This document shows positions 41,840 to 53,439 of a DNA stretch of 64,000 bases, one piece after another. Position 1 is the first letter of the stretch. The number at the start of each line of letters is the position of its first letter. This stretch comes from Diadophis punctatus similis (Eukaryota > Chordata > Lepidosauria > Squamata > Dipsadidae). Location: positions 93,477 through 157,476 of the forward strand of contig JALIGW010000144.1 in assembly GCA_023053685.1 (NCBI GenBank), read 5' to 3'. Made by a program: the position numbers and the translations under genes. The notes below the pieces were generated by a model, which saw only the letters and a list, made by a program, of their open reading frames with translations, was not told where the DNA came from and searched no databases.

Positions 41840-42306
41840 CAGGGATGGGTTTCCAATTTTGTTGCTAATGTTCCGTGCATGCGTTTTCTGCACACGTCCG
41901 CCTTCGGCGCATGCGCCAGGCCTCAAAAACATCCCTACATAGTGCTATGTCCGAGGCGAGGTGGTAATAACTGGGGCAAGATGATATTAACTGAACAAGC
42001 CTTTATTAAGGCTAACAGAGAAACAACAGCAATACAACCAAAGAAAGCGGCTGCGAATGCAGTCTGCCCTCAGCTGCATCTGGCAGCTCTTTTATAGCCG
42101 GCTGTCAGACACGGTGGCCAATAGGAAGCCTGGAATCTCCCGCTCAGCAGCAGCTCCCCCTTTAGCCAATCAGGAGCGTAGAAGTGTTTCTCCGGCGTGC
42201 TGAGGGGATGTAGCACCTAGGATGTCATAGAGCTAGGGCAGGCCCACCCGTGATTTCTGCTACCGGTTCGGGCGAACCGGTCCAAACCGGCTGAATACCA
42301 TCTCTG
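41840..42306. mobile_element. hAT MITE hosting a solo LTR
   Basis: CAGGGATGGGTTTCC...AATACCATCTCTG; flanks GGGAAAGC and GGGACAGC (7 of 8). GCGCATGCGC at 41907-41916. The LTR occupies 41943-42215. Confidence 0.85.
41943..42215 (-). mobile_element. Solo LTR in hAT
   Basis: TGCTATG...TGTAGCA ends, flanks CATAG and CCTAG (4 of 5). A minus-strand polyadenylation motif lies at about 42001 (TTTATT) and a TATA box at about 42090 (cttttatag), then two CCAAT-type boxes. Confidence 0.68.
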
Positions 42307-42884
42307 GGGACAGCATATATCTGTAGCAGAAACCTCCCCCCCCACCTGACATGACTTGTGCTTAGCTGAAGTAGATGTTATTTGAATTTTCTTTCTGATA
42401 ATGTTTGAACTGACTTCCATTCATGATAATCTTCTCAAACAGGACAGCGGCAGCCTGAAAATTAAGACATTCAAATGTAGGAGAGAGCAGATCAGATATC
42501 TCCTAATTACTTTCCTGTGATCCAGAATAAACTGTACATTCTTCATCTATGCTATCCTCTTTTCTGTTCCTCTCTCTTTTCCATCAATATTTTATTTTAA
42601 CTGCCTAGGAAGACTTCTTTCATGCAGTTACAGCTTAATCTACAGTACGGAAGAATCGTCTATGATAGGATTTTCTTCTGCTTCTTCTGCAAAGAAAGGC
42701 GGACGTAAAGAACAGTCTGTGGATCCAATCCTCCCAAATCTTTTAGTGTCACCATGTCACAATTTCATTTGATTAAGCGGTAGGAACAGAGGACATCAAA
42801 CCATTCCTCTCTCTCTCTCTCTACTCAGAAATCAGGCTTACTCTTTTGAACTCTGCCGAAGGAGATCGCCTTTGTCTCTGTCTA
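42307..42884. other. Unassigned island
   Basis: 42350-42560 (tgatgttatttgaattttc-like AT-rich sequence, gcctgaaaattaagacattc, tctcctaattactttcctg) is non-repetitive and may be conserved noncoding. A short CT run lies at 42809. Confidence 0.36.
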
Positions 42885-44316
42885 AAAAAGATGTTGAGAC
42901 TCTGGAAAGAGTGCAGAGAAGAGCAACAAAGAGGATTAGGGGACTGGAGGCTAAAACATATGAAGAACGGTTGCAGGAATTGGGTATGTCTAGTTTAATG
43001 AAGAGAAGGACTAAGGGTGACATGAAAGCAGTGTTCCAATATTTGAGGGGCTGCCACAAAGAAGAGGGAGTCAATCTATTCTCCAAAGCACCTGAAGCCA
43101 GGAGAAGAAGCAATGGATGGAAATGAATCAAGTAGAGAAGCAACCTATTTAACACCACAGACAATGCTGCTACCCTTCAAAAAGACCTTGACTATGTATC
43201 AGAATGGTCAAACAAGTGGCAACTTCAAATCTCAATCAACAAATGCTCTGTCTTACACATTGGCAAAAAGAATCAGAACACAAAATACAAGCTTGGAGGA
43301 CATGACCTTGTAGACGACTCTCATTCTGTCAAGGATCTGGGAGTACTCATATCTAATGACCTAATTGCCAAAGCCCACTGTAACAACATTGCCAAAAAGG
43401 TGCTAAGAGTTGTCAATCTAATCTTGCATAGCTTCTTCTCTGGCAACATTACACTGCTAACTAGAGCATACAAAACATTCGCTAGACCAATTCTCAAATA
43501 CAGCTCATCTGTCTGGAACCCGCACTGCATTTTGGACATTAATACAATCGAGAGAGTCCAGAAATATTTCACAAGAAGAGTCCTCCACTCCTCCGCTGGC
43601 AACAGAATATCTTATGCCACCAGATTTGAAATTTTGGGCTTAGACAACCTAGAACTACGTCGCCTTTGAACTGATCTAAATGTAGTTCATAAAATTATCT
43701 GCCACAATGTCCTACCTGTCAATGACTACTTCAGCTTCAACCACAACAATACACAAGCACACAATGGATACAAACTCAATGTAAACCACTGCAAACTCGA
43801 CTGCAGAAAATATGATTTCAGCAACAGAGTGATCAATGCCTGGAATTCACTACCCAACTCTGTGGTTTCTTCCCCAAACCCCAAAAACTTTAACCTTAGA
43901 CTGACTACTGTTGACCTCACCCCATTCCTAAGAGGTCTGTAAGGGGCGTGCATAAGCGCACTATCGTGCCTACCGTCCCTGTCTTGCTGTCCTATTGTCC
44001 TCATTTATCTTTACTTACTTTGCCCATGTTTATGTTTATACCTATATCTGCTATCTTGTACATGTTTGACAAACAAACAAACAAATAAATAGATAGATAA
44101 AATAGAACTAAGGAGAAATTTCCTGACAGAATAATTAACCAGTGGAACAACTTACAGTACCTCCAGAAGTGAATGCTCCAACACTGGAAGTTTCTAAGAA
44201 GAGACTGGACAGCCATTTGTCTGAAATGGTATAGGGTCTCCTGCTTGAGCAGGGGGTTGGACTAGAAGACCTCCAAGGTCCCTTCCAAGTCTGATATTCT
44301 GTTATTCCAAAATACA
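42885..44316 (+). mobile_element. CR1 LINE split by a LINE-B insertion
   Basis: 42885-43145 (aaaaagatgttgagactctg to gaatcaagtagagaagcaac) and 44096-44316 (agaactaaggagaaatttcc to ggttggactagaagacc) are one plus-strand CR1. Confidence 0.92.
43146..44095 (+). mobile_element. LINE-B, longest copy
   Basis: About 950 bp with RT sequence broken by frameshifts: DNAATLQKDLDYVSEWSNKW upstream, HCNNIAKKVLRVVNL, FARPILKYSSSVWNPHC (43400-43669 frame), and LPVNDYFSF further on. The 3' UTR ends gtttgacaaacaaacaaaca. It starts just downstream of the catalytic FADD region. Confidence 0.92.
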
Positions 44317-44614
44317 ATGCATACAATTCACAAATGAATACAATACATGTCTACAACTGAAACCCGGAGGGAGGTTTATCAAAGGCTTCCATGTTTTTAG
44401 TGGCTTCTCTAATTTTCTTCCAAGATTGTTTCCTCCCTATGCAATGTTCCTTTTACCACATGGACTTAGAACTGACCATAGCTAGCCAAAAAGTCTTGGA
44501 TGAAGGATAGGCAAAGAATTGGGAGGTCCTGTTTGTTGCCACTAGATTGAGCCCCGTCTTTTAACCAGATTTATGGGCTTCACCCCTCAGGTATGATCCT
44601 GTTCAATGACATAT
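44317..44614. other. Unassigned
   Basis: No recognised repeat. Confidence 0.3.
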
Positions 44615-45275
44615 TGTCGGGCCTAGTGAAGTCAGATCAGATGAAGAGAAGGACCAGGGGAGACATGATAGCAGTCTTCCAATATTTGAGGGGCTGCCAC
44701 AGAGAGGAGGGGGTCAGGCTGTTCTCTATGGCACCAGAAAGCCAAACAAGGAATAACAGATGGAAGCTGACCAAGGAGAGATTCAACCTGGAAGTGAGGA
44801 GAAACTTTCTGACGGTGAGAGCGATCAACCAGTGGAACAGCTTGCCAGCGGAGGTTGTGAGAGCCCCAACACTTGCGACCTTCAAGGGGAGACTGGACTG
44901 CCATCTGTCTCAAATGGTGTAGGAACTCCTGCTTGAGCAGGGGGTTGGACTAGATGACCTACAGGGTCCCTTCCAACTCTAATAATAAATCTAAATCAAG
45001 CTATTATCCAAAGCACCTGAAGGCCAGACAAGGAAGAATGGATGGAAACTGATCAAGGAGAGATTCAACCTAGAAATAAGGAGAAATTTCTTGACAGAGA
45101 GAACAATCCTCCAATGGAACAGAAGTTGCCTTCAGAAGTTGTGGGAGCTTCATCACTGGAAGCTTTCAAGAAGAGACTGGACTGCCATCTGTCAAAAATG
45201 GTGTATGGTCTGTTTTGGGGGGGGGGTTGGACTAGATGACCTACAAGGTCCCTTCCAACTCTGTTAATCTGTATC
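44615..45275 (+). mobile_element. Two adjacent CR1 3' ends
   Basis: 44615-44985 is a younger subfamily (gccacagagaggagggggtc, tggcaccagaaagccaaaca) also seen at 63634. 44995-45275 is a second copy starting caagctattatccaaagcac. Both end gggggttggactagatgacc. Confidence 0.92.
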
Positions 45276-45787
45276 TGTATTTATTTTACTAACTGTGGGA
45301 TCGCAGGGATCCAATAGATAGGGAAATCCCACAATCTGATTGTCATGCTGACCCGTAACAGAGAAATTATCATGATCCCCACATCATCAAGGTAGGGAAA
45401 AAAATCTGCGGCTAATGCCAGCATTATCTGCAGCCTTTAGAACTTGTGACTTGGAAAACCAGGCCCTCTTCTTCCTTGATCAACTCCACCAAGGATAATT
45501 AATTTTTATACAGGGAAAAAGAAAATACACAAAATGCCTTGGGAACTTGAAGGGGCGACCGGCAATTCAGCAGTAAAGGAGGAAGGGAGAAATAGGAGAC
45601 CTGCTGAAGGAGAGGCAACATTTGTGAGAATTGTTCCCAACGCACACAAGAAAACAGGGGGGAAACTGCTGACGTTTAAAATCAGATTTGCTTGTGAAAT
45701 GGTGAAGGATCTCGCAATACTGAAGTTTCCCAGAGGTGCAGAACTCACCCAAATATGGCGGTTGAGTAGATAAAAGATGATCAGCGC
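45276..45787. other. Unassigned island
   Basis: Non-repetitive. The 79-codon frame 45534-45773 (start PWELEGATGNSAVKEE) has no recognised domain or splice support. Possible conserved noncoding DNA around 45480-45740. Confidence 0.35.
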
Positions 45788-46196
45788 CAGGGGTGGGTTC
45801 CTGCCGGTTTGGACCGGATTGCCCGAACCGGTAGTGACCCACTGGTGACGTCACAATGGCATCACAGATCCGGTTCAGTCGGTGCTGGTCCATGGGCGGC
45901 ACCATCTTTTTTTTGGATTTTTTTCCGAATTTTTTACTGTTTGAAGTTTTTTCCTCAGCTGCTGCTCGAAAAAGGGCCCTCCCGCCTGCCCCCGGGTTTA
46001 TACTTACCTTTATTCCTTCGCCCGAAGCACAGCTGATCAGCTCCTCAGCTGTGTTTCGGGCTGATTATAGCTACTGAGCATGCGCGGAAGCAGAATTGCA
46101 TGAGGGAACGCATGCGTGCGTGCGAGCGTAGCGATTGCGCATGCGTGAAACGTCGCGATGCGAACTGGTCGTGAAGGTAAGTGGAACCCACCCCTG
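45788..46196. mobile_element. hAT MITE
   Basis: CAGGGGTGGGTTCCTGCC...GGAACCCACCCCTG; flanks ATCAGCGC and ATCAGTGC (7 of 8). Confidence 0.9.
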
Positions 46197-46293
46197 ATCA
46201 GTGCACAAGCAAAATGTCAGTCAATCATCCAGATTAAAGAATAAAAATGTAGTGGAGATTTCTGGCAACTTGGTTGTGTGTTCTTTGTTAGAC

Positions 46294-46422
46294 CAGTGTT
46301 TTTCAATCTTGGCAACTTGATTGGGACTTCGATTCCCAGAATTCCCAACATAGTTGGCTGGGGAATTCTGGGAGTTGAAGTCCGCACATCTTCAAATTTG
46401 CTACCGAGGTTGAGAAATCCTG
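46294..46422. mobile_element. Palindromic hAT MITE (relative of 22236)
   Basis: CAGTGTTTTTCAATCTTGG...CGAGGTTGAGAAATCCTG with inner arms gacttcgattcccagaattc and gaattctgggagttgaagtc. Flanks match weakly (TGTTAGAC, CTTTAGAT). Confidence 0.8.
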
Positions 46423-46799
46423 CTTTAGATAAATCCAATTTTCCAGGTTCCTGGAGAATTGCAATCTTTAATCAGAAACTCAAGAGCATTTTTCCTCCCC
46501 TGAACTTGTTTTCCTGATCTGGCTCAAACTTCCTTTTCTTCACCTTCACTTTTTTTTAAAGAAACATAGCCTTTTCTCACCTGAAAAGGTGTACCTGGGA
46601 CATCTTAAGAAGAAGCAAAAACATTAGAAATCACCAGAAGGCACAGTGGATGGAAACTAATCAAGGAGCGAACCAACCTAGAAATAAGGAGAAATTTCCT
46701 GTCAGTGAGAACAATTAATCAGTGGATTGGTTTGACTCCAGAAGTTGTGGCAGCTTTTAAGAAGAGACTGGACAACTACTTGTCTGAAACGTTATAGGA

Positions 46800-47653
46800 C
46801 GTGATGGTGAACGTTTTTGGCACCGAGTGCCCAAACTGGAATGCACGCACACGCTGGAACCCTGGAAACGCAAAATCCAGCTGGTCTTCTGGTTTCTGCT
46901 GCGCGCATGCACACTGGCCAGCTGGTCTTCCTGCGTGCCGGAGCGCTGGAAACCAGAAGACCAAGTGGCCGGCACACACATGTCTTTGAGTTTGGTCTTT
47001 GAGTTTCCGGGGCTCCGGTGTGCACGTGCTTGCATGCGTGCGTGCATGCGCATGCACGTTCCAGTTTGGGCACTCGGTTTGGGCTCCAGCATGCATGAAG
47101 ATCAGCTGGCGGTGGAAACCAGAAGACCAGGTGGCCGGCACGTGCATGCAGGTTTCCGGGGCTCTGGTATGCACCAAGATCAGCTGGCTGGCAAACACGG
47201 GCTTGGCGGAAACCAGAAGAACAGCTGGTGACAGTTCGCATGCCCACAGAGAGGGCTCTGCATCAGAGGTGAAATTCAGCAGGTTCTGACAGGTTCTGGA
47301 GAACTGGTAGCGGAAATTTCGAGTAGTTCGGAGAACCAGTAGTGGAAATTTTGTGTAGTTCATAAAACCGGCAAATACCACCTCTAGCTGGCCCCGCCCC
47401 CATCTATTCTCTGCCTCCCGAGTCCCAGCTGATTGGGAGGGAATGGAGATTTTGCAATATCCTTCCCCCAGGAGTGGGGAAGGAATGGAGATTTTGCAGT
47501 ATCCTTCCCCTGCCACGCCCACCAAGCCTCTCACATCAAGCCACACCACACCCACCAAGCCACACCCACAGAAACCGGTAGGGAAAAATTTTAAATTTCA
47601 CGCCTGCTCTGCGTGCCACCTCTGGCATGCGTGCCTTAGGTTTGCCATCACAG
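46800..47653. mobile_element. hAT MITE, family CAGTGATGG, with nested hAT
   Basis: CGTGATGGTGAACG...GGTTTGCCATCACAG; flanks TTATAGGA and GTATAGGA (7 of 8). Contains several ccagaagacca/tggtcttctgg inverted blocks. Nested element at 47264. Confidence 0.88.
47264..47606. mobile_element. Nested hAT MITE, CAGGGGTGAAATTC family
   Basis: CAGAGGTGAAATTC...AAATTTCACGCCTG; flanks CTCTGCAT and CTCTGCGT (7 of 8). Internal duplicate of ggaatggagattttgcaata at 47440 and 47482. Confidence 0.87.
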
Positions 47654-47685
47654 GTATAGGACTAGAAGACCTCCAAGGTCACTTC

Positions 47686-48244
47686 TGTAGGAAGGCCCCC
47701 CTCCCCAGATTAAATATTCTTTATTCTTAATATTAAAAAGAGGCAGAGTAGAATATTTCCCCAAAGGAGAAATGGAGAAACCTGTTCTTAAAGGCAGAAA
47801 GCAGCCCCAGTCTTCCTGAATAGGAAAACAGCCTCAAGCAGAAGAGATTGGTCTTTTGGAATGCAGATTTTATATCCATTCAGAAAAGCTGGGCCATCCT
47901 ATTCATAAACAAAACACCTTCAGCCATAGCTCCTCCAGGCTGGGATTAAGAATTTACATCCCCCACCCAAATTCTAAGATCAGGAGATGATTTTTTAGGA
48001 CATAATAGGATTAACCCACCACCTTTAGAATAGCAAAAGACACAAGGCTCACTACATTGCCCAAACCCCTGGAGCATCTCAGAACCCTATAAAAAGCCAT
48101 CCATTCCTAAGCCAAGGGGTCAGCCACCCCAGAAACATTTCCTGCTGTCCCTGAAGTTTCTGGCATCCAAATAAACCTTCTTTCCTTGGAAAGTCAGCCT
48201 CCATTTTATTTCCAGCGCCTTTCTCCCGGATTTTTCTTCCAACG
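47686..48244 (+). mobile_element. Solo ERV LTR, gammaretrovirus-like layout
   Basis: Starts TGTAGGAAG and ends CTTCCAACG, with 4-bp duplication CTTC in CR1. A TATA box at 48088-48094 is followed 82 bp later by AATAAA at 48170-48175. About 559 bp. No gag, pol or env sequence adjoins, so it is a recombined remnant. Confidence 0.82.
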
Positions 48245-48325
48245 CTTCCAACTTTGTTATTGTATGTTCTATGTTCTAAAAAGACTGCAGTTGCCTCATT
48301 TATAACTCTGCAGGATCATACACCC

Positions 48326-48420
48326 AGGGGTGGGTTCCTACCGGTGCGGTCTTGCCTGTTCGTCGCCGCAGAACCGAAGAAGCCAGTGGCGTTCGTGGCA
48401 CGGGGCTTCCCCCGCCCGCT
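48326..48420. mobile_element. hAT MITE 5' end
   Basis: CAGGGGTGGGTTCCTACCGG start and a GC-rich interior, then lost into the pyrimidine tract. The right end is not seen. Confidence 0.7.
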
Positions 48421-48966
48421 TTCCCCCTTCCCCTCCCTTCCCTTCCCTTCCTTTCCTTTCCTTCCCCCTTCCCTTCCCCTTTCTCTTTCCCCTTTCTCTT
48501 TCCCCTTTCCCCTTTCCCCTTTCCCCTCCCTTCCCTTCCTTTCCTTTCCTTTCCTTTCCTTTCCTTCCCCTTCCCTTCCCCTTCCCCTTCCCCTTCCCCC
48601 TTCCCCCTTTCCCCTCCCTTCCCTTCCCTTCCTTTCCTTTCCTTCCCCCTTCCCTTCCCCTTCCCTTCCCCTTTCTCTTTCCCCTTTCCCCTCCCTTCTC
48701 TTCCCTTCCCTTCCCTTCCCTTCCTTTCCCTTCCTTTCCTTTCCTTTCCTTCCCCTTCCCCTTCCCCTCCCCCTTCCCTTCCTCTTCCCCTTCCCCTTCC
48801 CCTTTCCCCTCCCCTCCCCTCCTTTCCTTTCCTTTCCTTTCCTTTCCTTTCCTTTCCTTTCCTTTCCTTTCCTTTCCTTTCCTTTCCTTTCCTTTCCTTT
48901 CCTTTCCTTTCCTTTCCTTTCCTTTCCTTTCCTTCCCCCTTCCCCTTTCTCTTCCCCTTTTCTTTC
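48421..48966. repeat. Polypyrimidine (CCCTT/CCTTT)n tract
   Basis: About 545 bp of C/T: an irregular CCCCTTCCC part to 48830, then about 25 regular TTTCC pentamers. It starts within a hAT element. Frames of more than 200 codons here are low-complexity artefacts. Confidence 0.97.
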
Positions 48967-49049
48967 TATAGTAAAATGAGTTCAGCACAACTCTTAATGA
49001 TTTTCTGGAAACATTTTCTGGGGAATCATAAAATTGCTTTCTTCTAGGG

Positions 49050-49479
49050 CAGTGATGGCGAACCTTTTTTCCCTCGGGTGCCGAAAGCGCATGTGCGTGC
49101 TCTATCATGCACGTGCGAATGCCCACACCCATAATTCAATGCCTGGGGAGGGCGAAAATGGCCTCCCCCGCCCCTGCAGAGGTCCTCTGGAGGCTGGAAA
49201 TGGCCCGTTTCCGACTTCCGGTGGGCCCGGTAGGCCCGTATTTTGCCCTCCCCAGGCTCCAGAGGCTTCCCTGGAGCCTGGGGAGGGCGAAAACGCCCCC
49301 CTGCCCCCCTGGAGGCCCTCCAGAAGCAAATGCCCTTCCAGAGCCTCCGCGTGAGCCAAAAATCAGCTGGCCGGCGCGCACATGCATGCTGGAACTGAGC
49401 TAGGGCAACGGCTCGCGTGCCAGCAGATATGGCTCCGCGTGCCACCTGTGGCACGCGTGCCATAGGTTTGCCATCACTG
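49050..49479. mobile_element. hAT MITE, family CAGTGATGG
   Basis: CAGTGATGGCGAACC...GGTTTGCCATCACTG with perfect duplication TTCTAGGG (49042-49049 and 49480-49487). Collinear with 2727-3161. Confidence 0.95.
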
Positions 49480-49487
49480 TTCTAGGG

Positions 49488-49929
49488 TATTGGGTCAATT
49501 CTCCAATCTGACCAGTTGGGGTTTCCTAGTGGTCTCCCATCCGCACATTACCTTGTCCACCTTAGCTTCACTTTCTGGCCTCTAACTAGTACTGCAAAAT
49601 CTAGGGCAATCTCTTGCTGGCTGCAGATGGAAGAGGAGCGAGGGCCCTGCATTCTAGACAAATACTGTATATCCCCATCATATTTCCATCAACACTGAAC
49701 AACATTATCATCTAGTGGAATATTATTTTTGCTTTTGAGAACTCCACTTTACTTAACAGACAAGGCTTTCCAGGTTCTGCAATTCTGCAAATTAAGGCCA
49801 GAACTGGAAACAGCAGTTGTTTCTAATTGCCCCGATAGGAGCTACATCCTGTGATAAATTTATTATTTGCTAACTGAAAGAAAAATTCTTGGGGCTTTCA
49901 GATGTTGATATTTTGAAAAATGGCATTTC
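49488..49929. other. Unassigned stretch
   Basis: No repeat recognised. Short frames without domains. Confidence 0.3.
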
Positions 49930-50092
49930 CCTTTGCAACTAGTACCACAATTTTAACTGAACAATTGCAGCAATTCGCTTAACAACTGTGGGCAGAAAGA
50001 TCATAAAATGGGGCAAAACTCAATTAACAACTGTCTCGCTTAGCAGCAGAAATCTGGGGCTCGATTGTGGTCGTCGGTCGAGGAGTACCTGT
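49930..50092. mobile_element. Mariner-type MITE, right half
   Basis: gcagcaattcgcttaacaac, gtgggcagaaagatcataaa, ending gtcgaggagtacctg-TA. Confidence 0.8.
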
Positions 50093-50589
50093 ATGTCGAC
50101 AGGAATTAATGCTCCAATACTTCAGCATTCCACACTATCCCACATCCCAAAAGGCAGTTCGTGAATTCAGATTTTCTTCCTCACGAAATTAAAACGCTGG
50201 AAGCGATTCACGTCTATCAATCTGCTGCAATCTGTAATTACGAACTGGTTCATTGATTGATTGACTGATTGATATTTCTTTGGAAGGAGTCCAAGATAGA
50301 ATGTGCACAACAATACAAATTAAAAAATAAATAAATATCTCAAATATCAACCAACCTGACAGACAATTGTCTGGTAACATTTCGCCCTTGAGTCAACATT
50401 TACCTTGCAAATAATGTTCATGCAAATTTGACCTATGTCTAAAATAGAAGGGGAGGGCGGCAGCCACTTTAAAAGGGTAATCTTCAGCTTCAAGGTTAAC
50501 AACTCAAGAGTTCCCCAACCTTTCCGGGTTGGTGGCCCGGAGTGAGGGGAGGGGGGGGGGAAGACGGGTTGCTTTTGTGAGAGGGGGAC
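50093..50589. other. Unassigned island
   Basis: 50160-50280 (aattaaaacgctggaagcga, gcaatctgtaattacgaact) is AT-rich and non-repetitive except for the ATTG run at 50250. 50505-50560 looks like a hAT terminus (gttccccaacctttccgg). Confidence 0.35.
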
Positions 50590-50806
50590 TAGGAGTGAAA
50601 TCCAGCAGGTTCTGACAGGTTCTGGAGAACCTCTAGCAGAAATTTTGAGTAGTTTGGAGAACTAGCAAATACCATCTCTGGCTGGCCCCTGAAGTGGGTT
50701 GGGAATGGAGATTTTGCAATATCCTTCCCCTGCCATGCCCACCAAGCCACACCAAGCCACACAACGCCCACAGAACTGGTAGAAAAAAAATTGGATTTCA
50801 CCACTG
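50590..50806. mobile_element. hAT MITE, CAGGGGTGAAATTC family
   Basis: taggagtgaaatcc...ggatttcaccactg, collinear with 47264 and 31456. Confidence 0.8.
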
Positions 50807-50844
50807 GGGGAGGCACATGTGCACATGCGTGCATGCGTGGGAAC

Positions 50845-51020
50845 CAATGTTCCCTGTAATATCAGAAAACGGCGCACGGCAGTTAGAAACTGCCACGCAG
50901 CATTCTCTTTTCATCTGCGCAGCCGCATTAGAAAATGCCGCACGGAAGTTAGAAACGTCCGCACAGCGTTCTCTCATTACGTGCACGGCCGCGCGGCCGC
51001 GCACCTTAAAGGGAACAGTG
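50845..51020. mobile_element. hAT MITE, CAGTGTTCCC family
   Basis: CAATGTTCCCTGTAA...CTTAAAGGGAACAGTG; flanks GTGGGAAC and GCGGGAAC (7 of 8). Contains a duplicated attagaaa(c/a)tgccgcacg block. Confidence 0.83.
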
Positions 51021-51215
51021 GCGGGAACACCCGCTGCTTGTACGAGTGGGGTCGCGAGTGCCTGTAATGATGCTCATGCGAGTGGGGCCATGTGAACGGG
51101 CTGCATGCCCGCGTGAGTGGGGCCACAAGTGCCCGCAACACTCACGGTGATGCTTCGCGAGTGGGGCTGTGCACACACACTGGCCAGCTACTCACGCGGC
51201 CCAGTGGCCAATAGG
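51021..51215. repeat. GC-rich degenerate tandem region (gagtggggc)
   Basis: The phrase cgagtggggc or gagtggggcc recurs at about 51044, 51080, 51115 and 51160, with CpG-rich spacers. May be the remnant of another MITE interior. Confidence 0.5.
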
Positions 51216-51580
51216 ACACAACAGTGGCAAGAAAGGTCGTAAAATGGGGCAAAAAGTCACTTAAGAAATGTTCTTCTTAGCAACATAAATCTTGGGTTCG
51301 ATTGTGGTCGTACGTCGAGGACTCCCTGTATTAAGGATGGTTCCCAGCCTCACCTGATCTCCGTTTGCGACTTTCCCAGCTGGCTTCTGACAAGCAAAGT
51401 CAACGGGAAGATGGCTTCACTTAACAACTGCATGAGTCACTTAATGACTGCAGTGATTTACTTAATCCCCATGGTAAATAAAAAAAGGTTGTAAAACCGG
51501 GTGTATCTCACTTAACAACTGCCTTGCTTAGCAATGAAAAATCTGGTTCCAATTGTGGTCGTAAGTCGAGAACTACCTGA
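51216..51580. mobile_element. Two mariner-type MITE fragments
   Basis: 51216-51331 ends cgtcgaggactccctgta. 51346-51580 covers ttctgacaagcaaagtcaac through cgtaagtcgagaactacctg. Both in the same orientation. Confidence 0.8.
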
Positions 51581-51889
51581 TACGCCATCTTCCCCTGAAA
51601 GAAACTCCTTTACAAAGAAGATCCTGGAGAGAAATACCTTTTGGACAGAGGTAGTATTCAACCGGTTCAGACCGGTTCACCCGCACCGGAGATTGGGCAT
51701 TCGCGTGGAAAGGAAAAAGAAAGAAAATTGAGTTCTTAATGCACTGAAAAATTGTAGGCGCCTCTCCTGCCTTACAAAGTCTCTAATGTCCTCTCGAGGT
51801 GTTTTTTTCTTTTTTTTTCTTTTCTTTTCTTTTCTTTTCTTTTCTTTTTTTTACAAAACTCCCTTTTTTTACAACTCTGTAATCTCTTC
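51581..51889. other. hAT end scrap and (TTTTC)n tract
   Basis: 51648-51695 resembles a hAT end (caaccggttcagaccggttc). 51795-51860 is TTTTC-rich. The rest is unassigned. Confidence 0.45.
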
Positions 51890-52077
51890 TTTCAGGGTAG
51901 AGCGGCGACTGGATGGAGCTGACCGTTTACTGGCCGGATGCCCTTCCTGATGCCTACGTGGAGTTCACAGCAGATAAGTTTGCTTCGCACCTTGGGAGAG
52001 AAGCATCTGCCACTACCTAGGATTGAACTCTCAACCTTCAGAGTGGGAGGTGACTCTACCACTAGGCTACCACTCCA
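51890..52077 (-). mobile_element. tRNA-derived SINE, third type
   Basis: On the minus strand: gtggtagcctagtggtagag head (A box), gagttcaatcctaggtag (B box), then gcagatgcttctctcccaag and ggcatccggccagtaaacg-like body. The head differs from S1 and from the CR1-tailed SINE. Confidence 0.72.
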
Positions 52078-52199
52078 CTCTTTTTTTTGACAAGCGGTGG
52101 AACAAAGAAACTCCCAAGATGATCAATCGTTGGGGACCTCAGCAGAAGACAGTTGCTGGATTCAACCATCCGGAGAGGTGTGCAAGATTGTGGAGCAGT

Positions 52200-52598
52200 C
52201 AGGTAGTCCTCGACTTCCAACCACAAGGGAGCCCCAAATTTCCATTGCTAAGCCAGACAGTTGCTAAGTGAATTTTGCCCCATTTTACGATCTTTCTTGC
52301 CACAGATGTTAGGTGAATCACCGCCGTTGATAAGTTAGTAATCCAGTTGTTAAATGAATCTGGCTTCCTCGCTGACTTTACTTGCCAGAAGGTCGCAAAA
52401 GAGGATCACATGACCTCAGGACACAGCAACGGTCATAAGTATGAACCATTTGCCAAGCGTCTGAATTTTGATCACGTGATCATGAGGATGGCTGCAAAGG
52501 TGTTAAACTGTGAAAAATGGTCATAAGTTACATTTTCCGGTGCCGTTGTAACTTTCTGACTGTCCCTAAAGGAATGGTTGTAAGTCGAGGATTACCTG
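52200..52598. mobile_element. Mariner-type MITE, full length
   Basis: CAGGTAGTCCTCGACTTCCA...GTAAGTCGAGGATTACCTG, 399 bp, the best-preserved copy in the window. Confidence 0.92.
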
Positions 52599-53439
52599 TA
52601 TTGACTCAACTTTGCTTGTGATTCTTTTAACCACCATGTCTCTCTCTCTCTCACACACACACACAAACAAATATATAGACACAGATGGGTGGCTATTTTG
52701 ACAGCTCTGTTTTGCCATGCTGTGTGTAAAGGGACTGGTAGTCCCTTTACACTGCGAGTCCCTTGGACTGCAAGGCCATCCAACCGGTCAGTCCTAGAGG
52801 AGATCAACCCTGACTGCTCTTTAGAAGGCCAGATCCTGAAGATGAAACTCAAATACTTTGGCTACCTAATGAGAAGGAAGGAATCACTGGAGAAGAGCCT
52901 ATTTTTTATTTTATTTTTTTAATTAATGGTTCTTATAGGCCGCCCAACTCCCATGGGACTCAGGGCGGCGTACAGCATAATATAAGAACAATAAAAAAAC
53001 CATAAAGTGATTAAAAATTGCAAAAAGCTAAAAACACATCAACATTCATACATAGAGGATTGATCTCAATATCACCCCGCCTGCCAGAAGAGCCATGTTT
53101 TAATGGCTTTTATAGGGTGGGAATAATCCGGATCTCCAGGGGGGAGTTGGTTCCAGAGAGATGGGGCTCTCACAGAGAAGGCTCTCCCCTGCAGGCCCGT
53201 CAGCCGACATTGTTTGGCTGATGGGACCTCGAGGAGGCCCACTCTGTGGGACCTAACTGGTCGTAGGGTAAGGTGACCAGACGTCCCGATTTTGGCGGGA
53301 CAGACCCGCTTTTTAATGATTTGTCCCGCGTCCTGCCCGTCCTCTAAAAAGTCCCGATTTTTTGAAAGAATGCACGACTAGGGCATTCTTTCCAAAAATC
53401 GGCCTGAAAGGGCGGCGTGCGAGATTGGGGGGAGTTAAA

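Larger units (their letters stand above)
46625..48265 (+). mobile_element. CR1 LINE split by a hAT pair and an ERV LTR
   Basis: 46625-46799, 47654-47685 and 48245-48265 are collinear CR1 3' sequence (ggaaactaatcaaggagcga, tagaagacctccaaggtcac, cttccaactttgttattgta). Confidence 0.9.

Noticed and set aside
45534..45773. 79-codon frame as a possible exon
   Set aside because: Reads plausibly at first but no family recognised and no splice context; kept as unassigned.
48254..49132. Open frames of 211-264 codons on both strands
   Set aside because: Low-complexity translation of a C/T tract with no domain.
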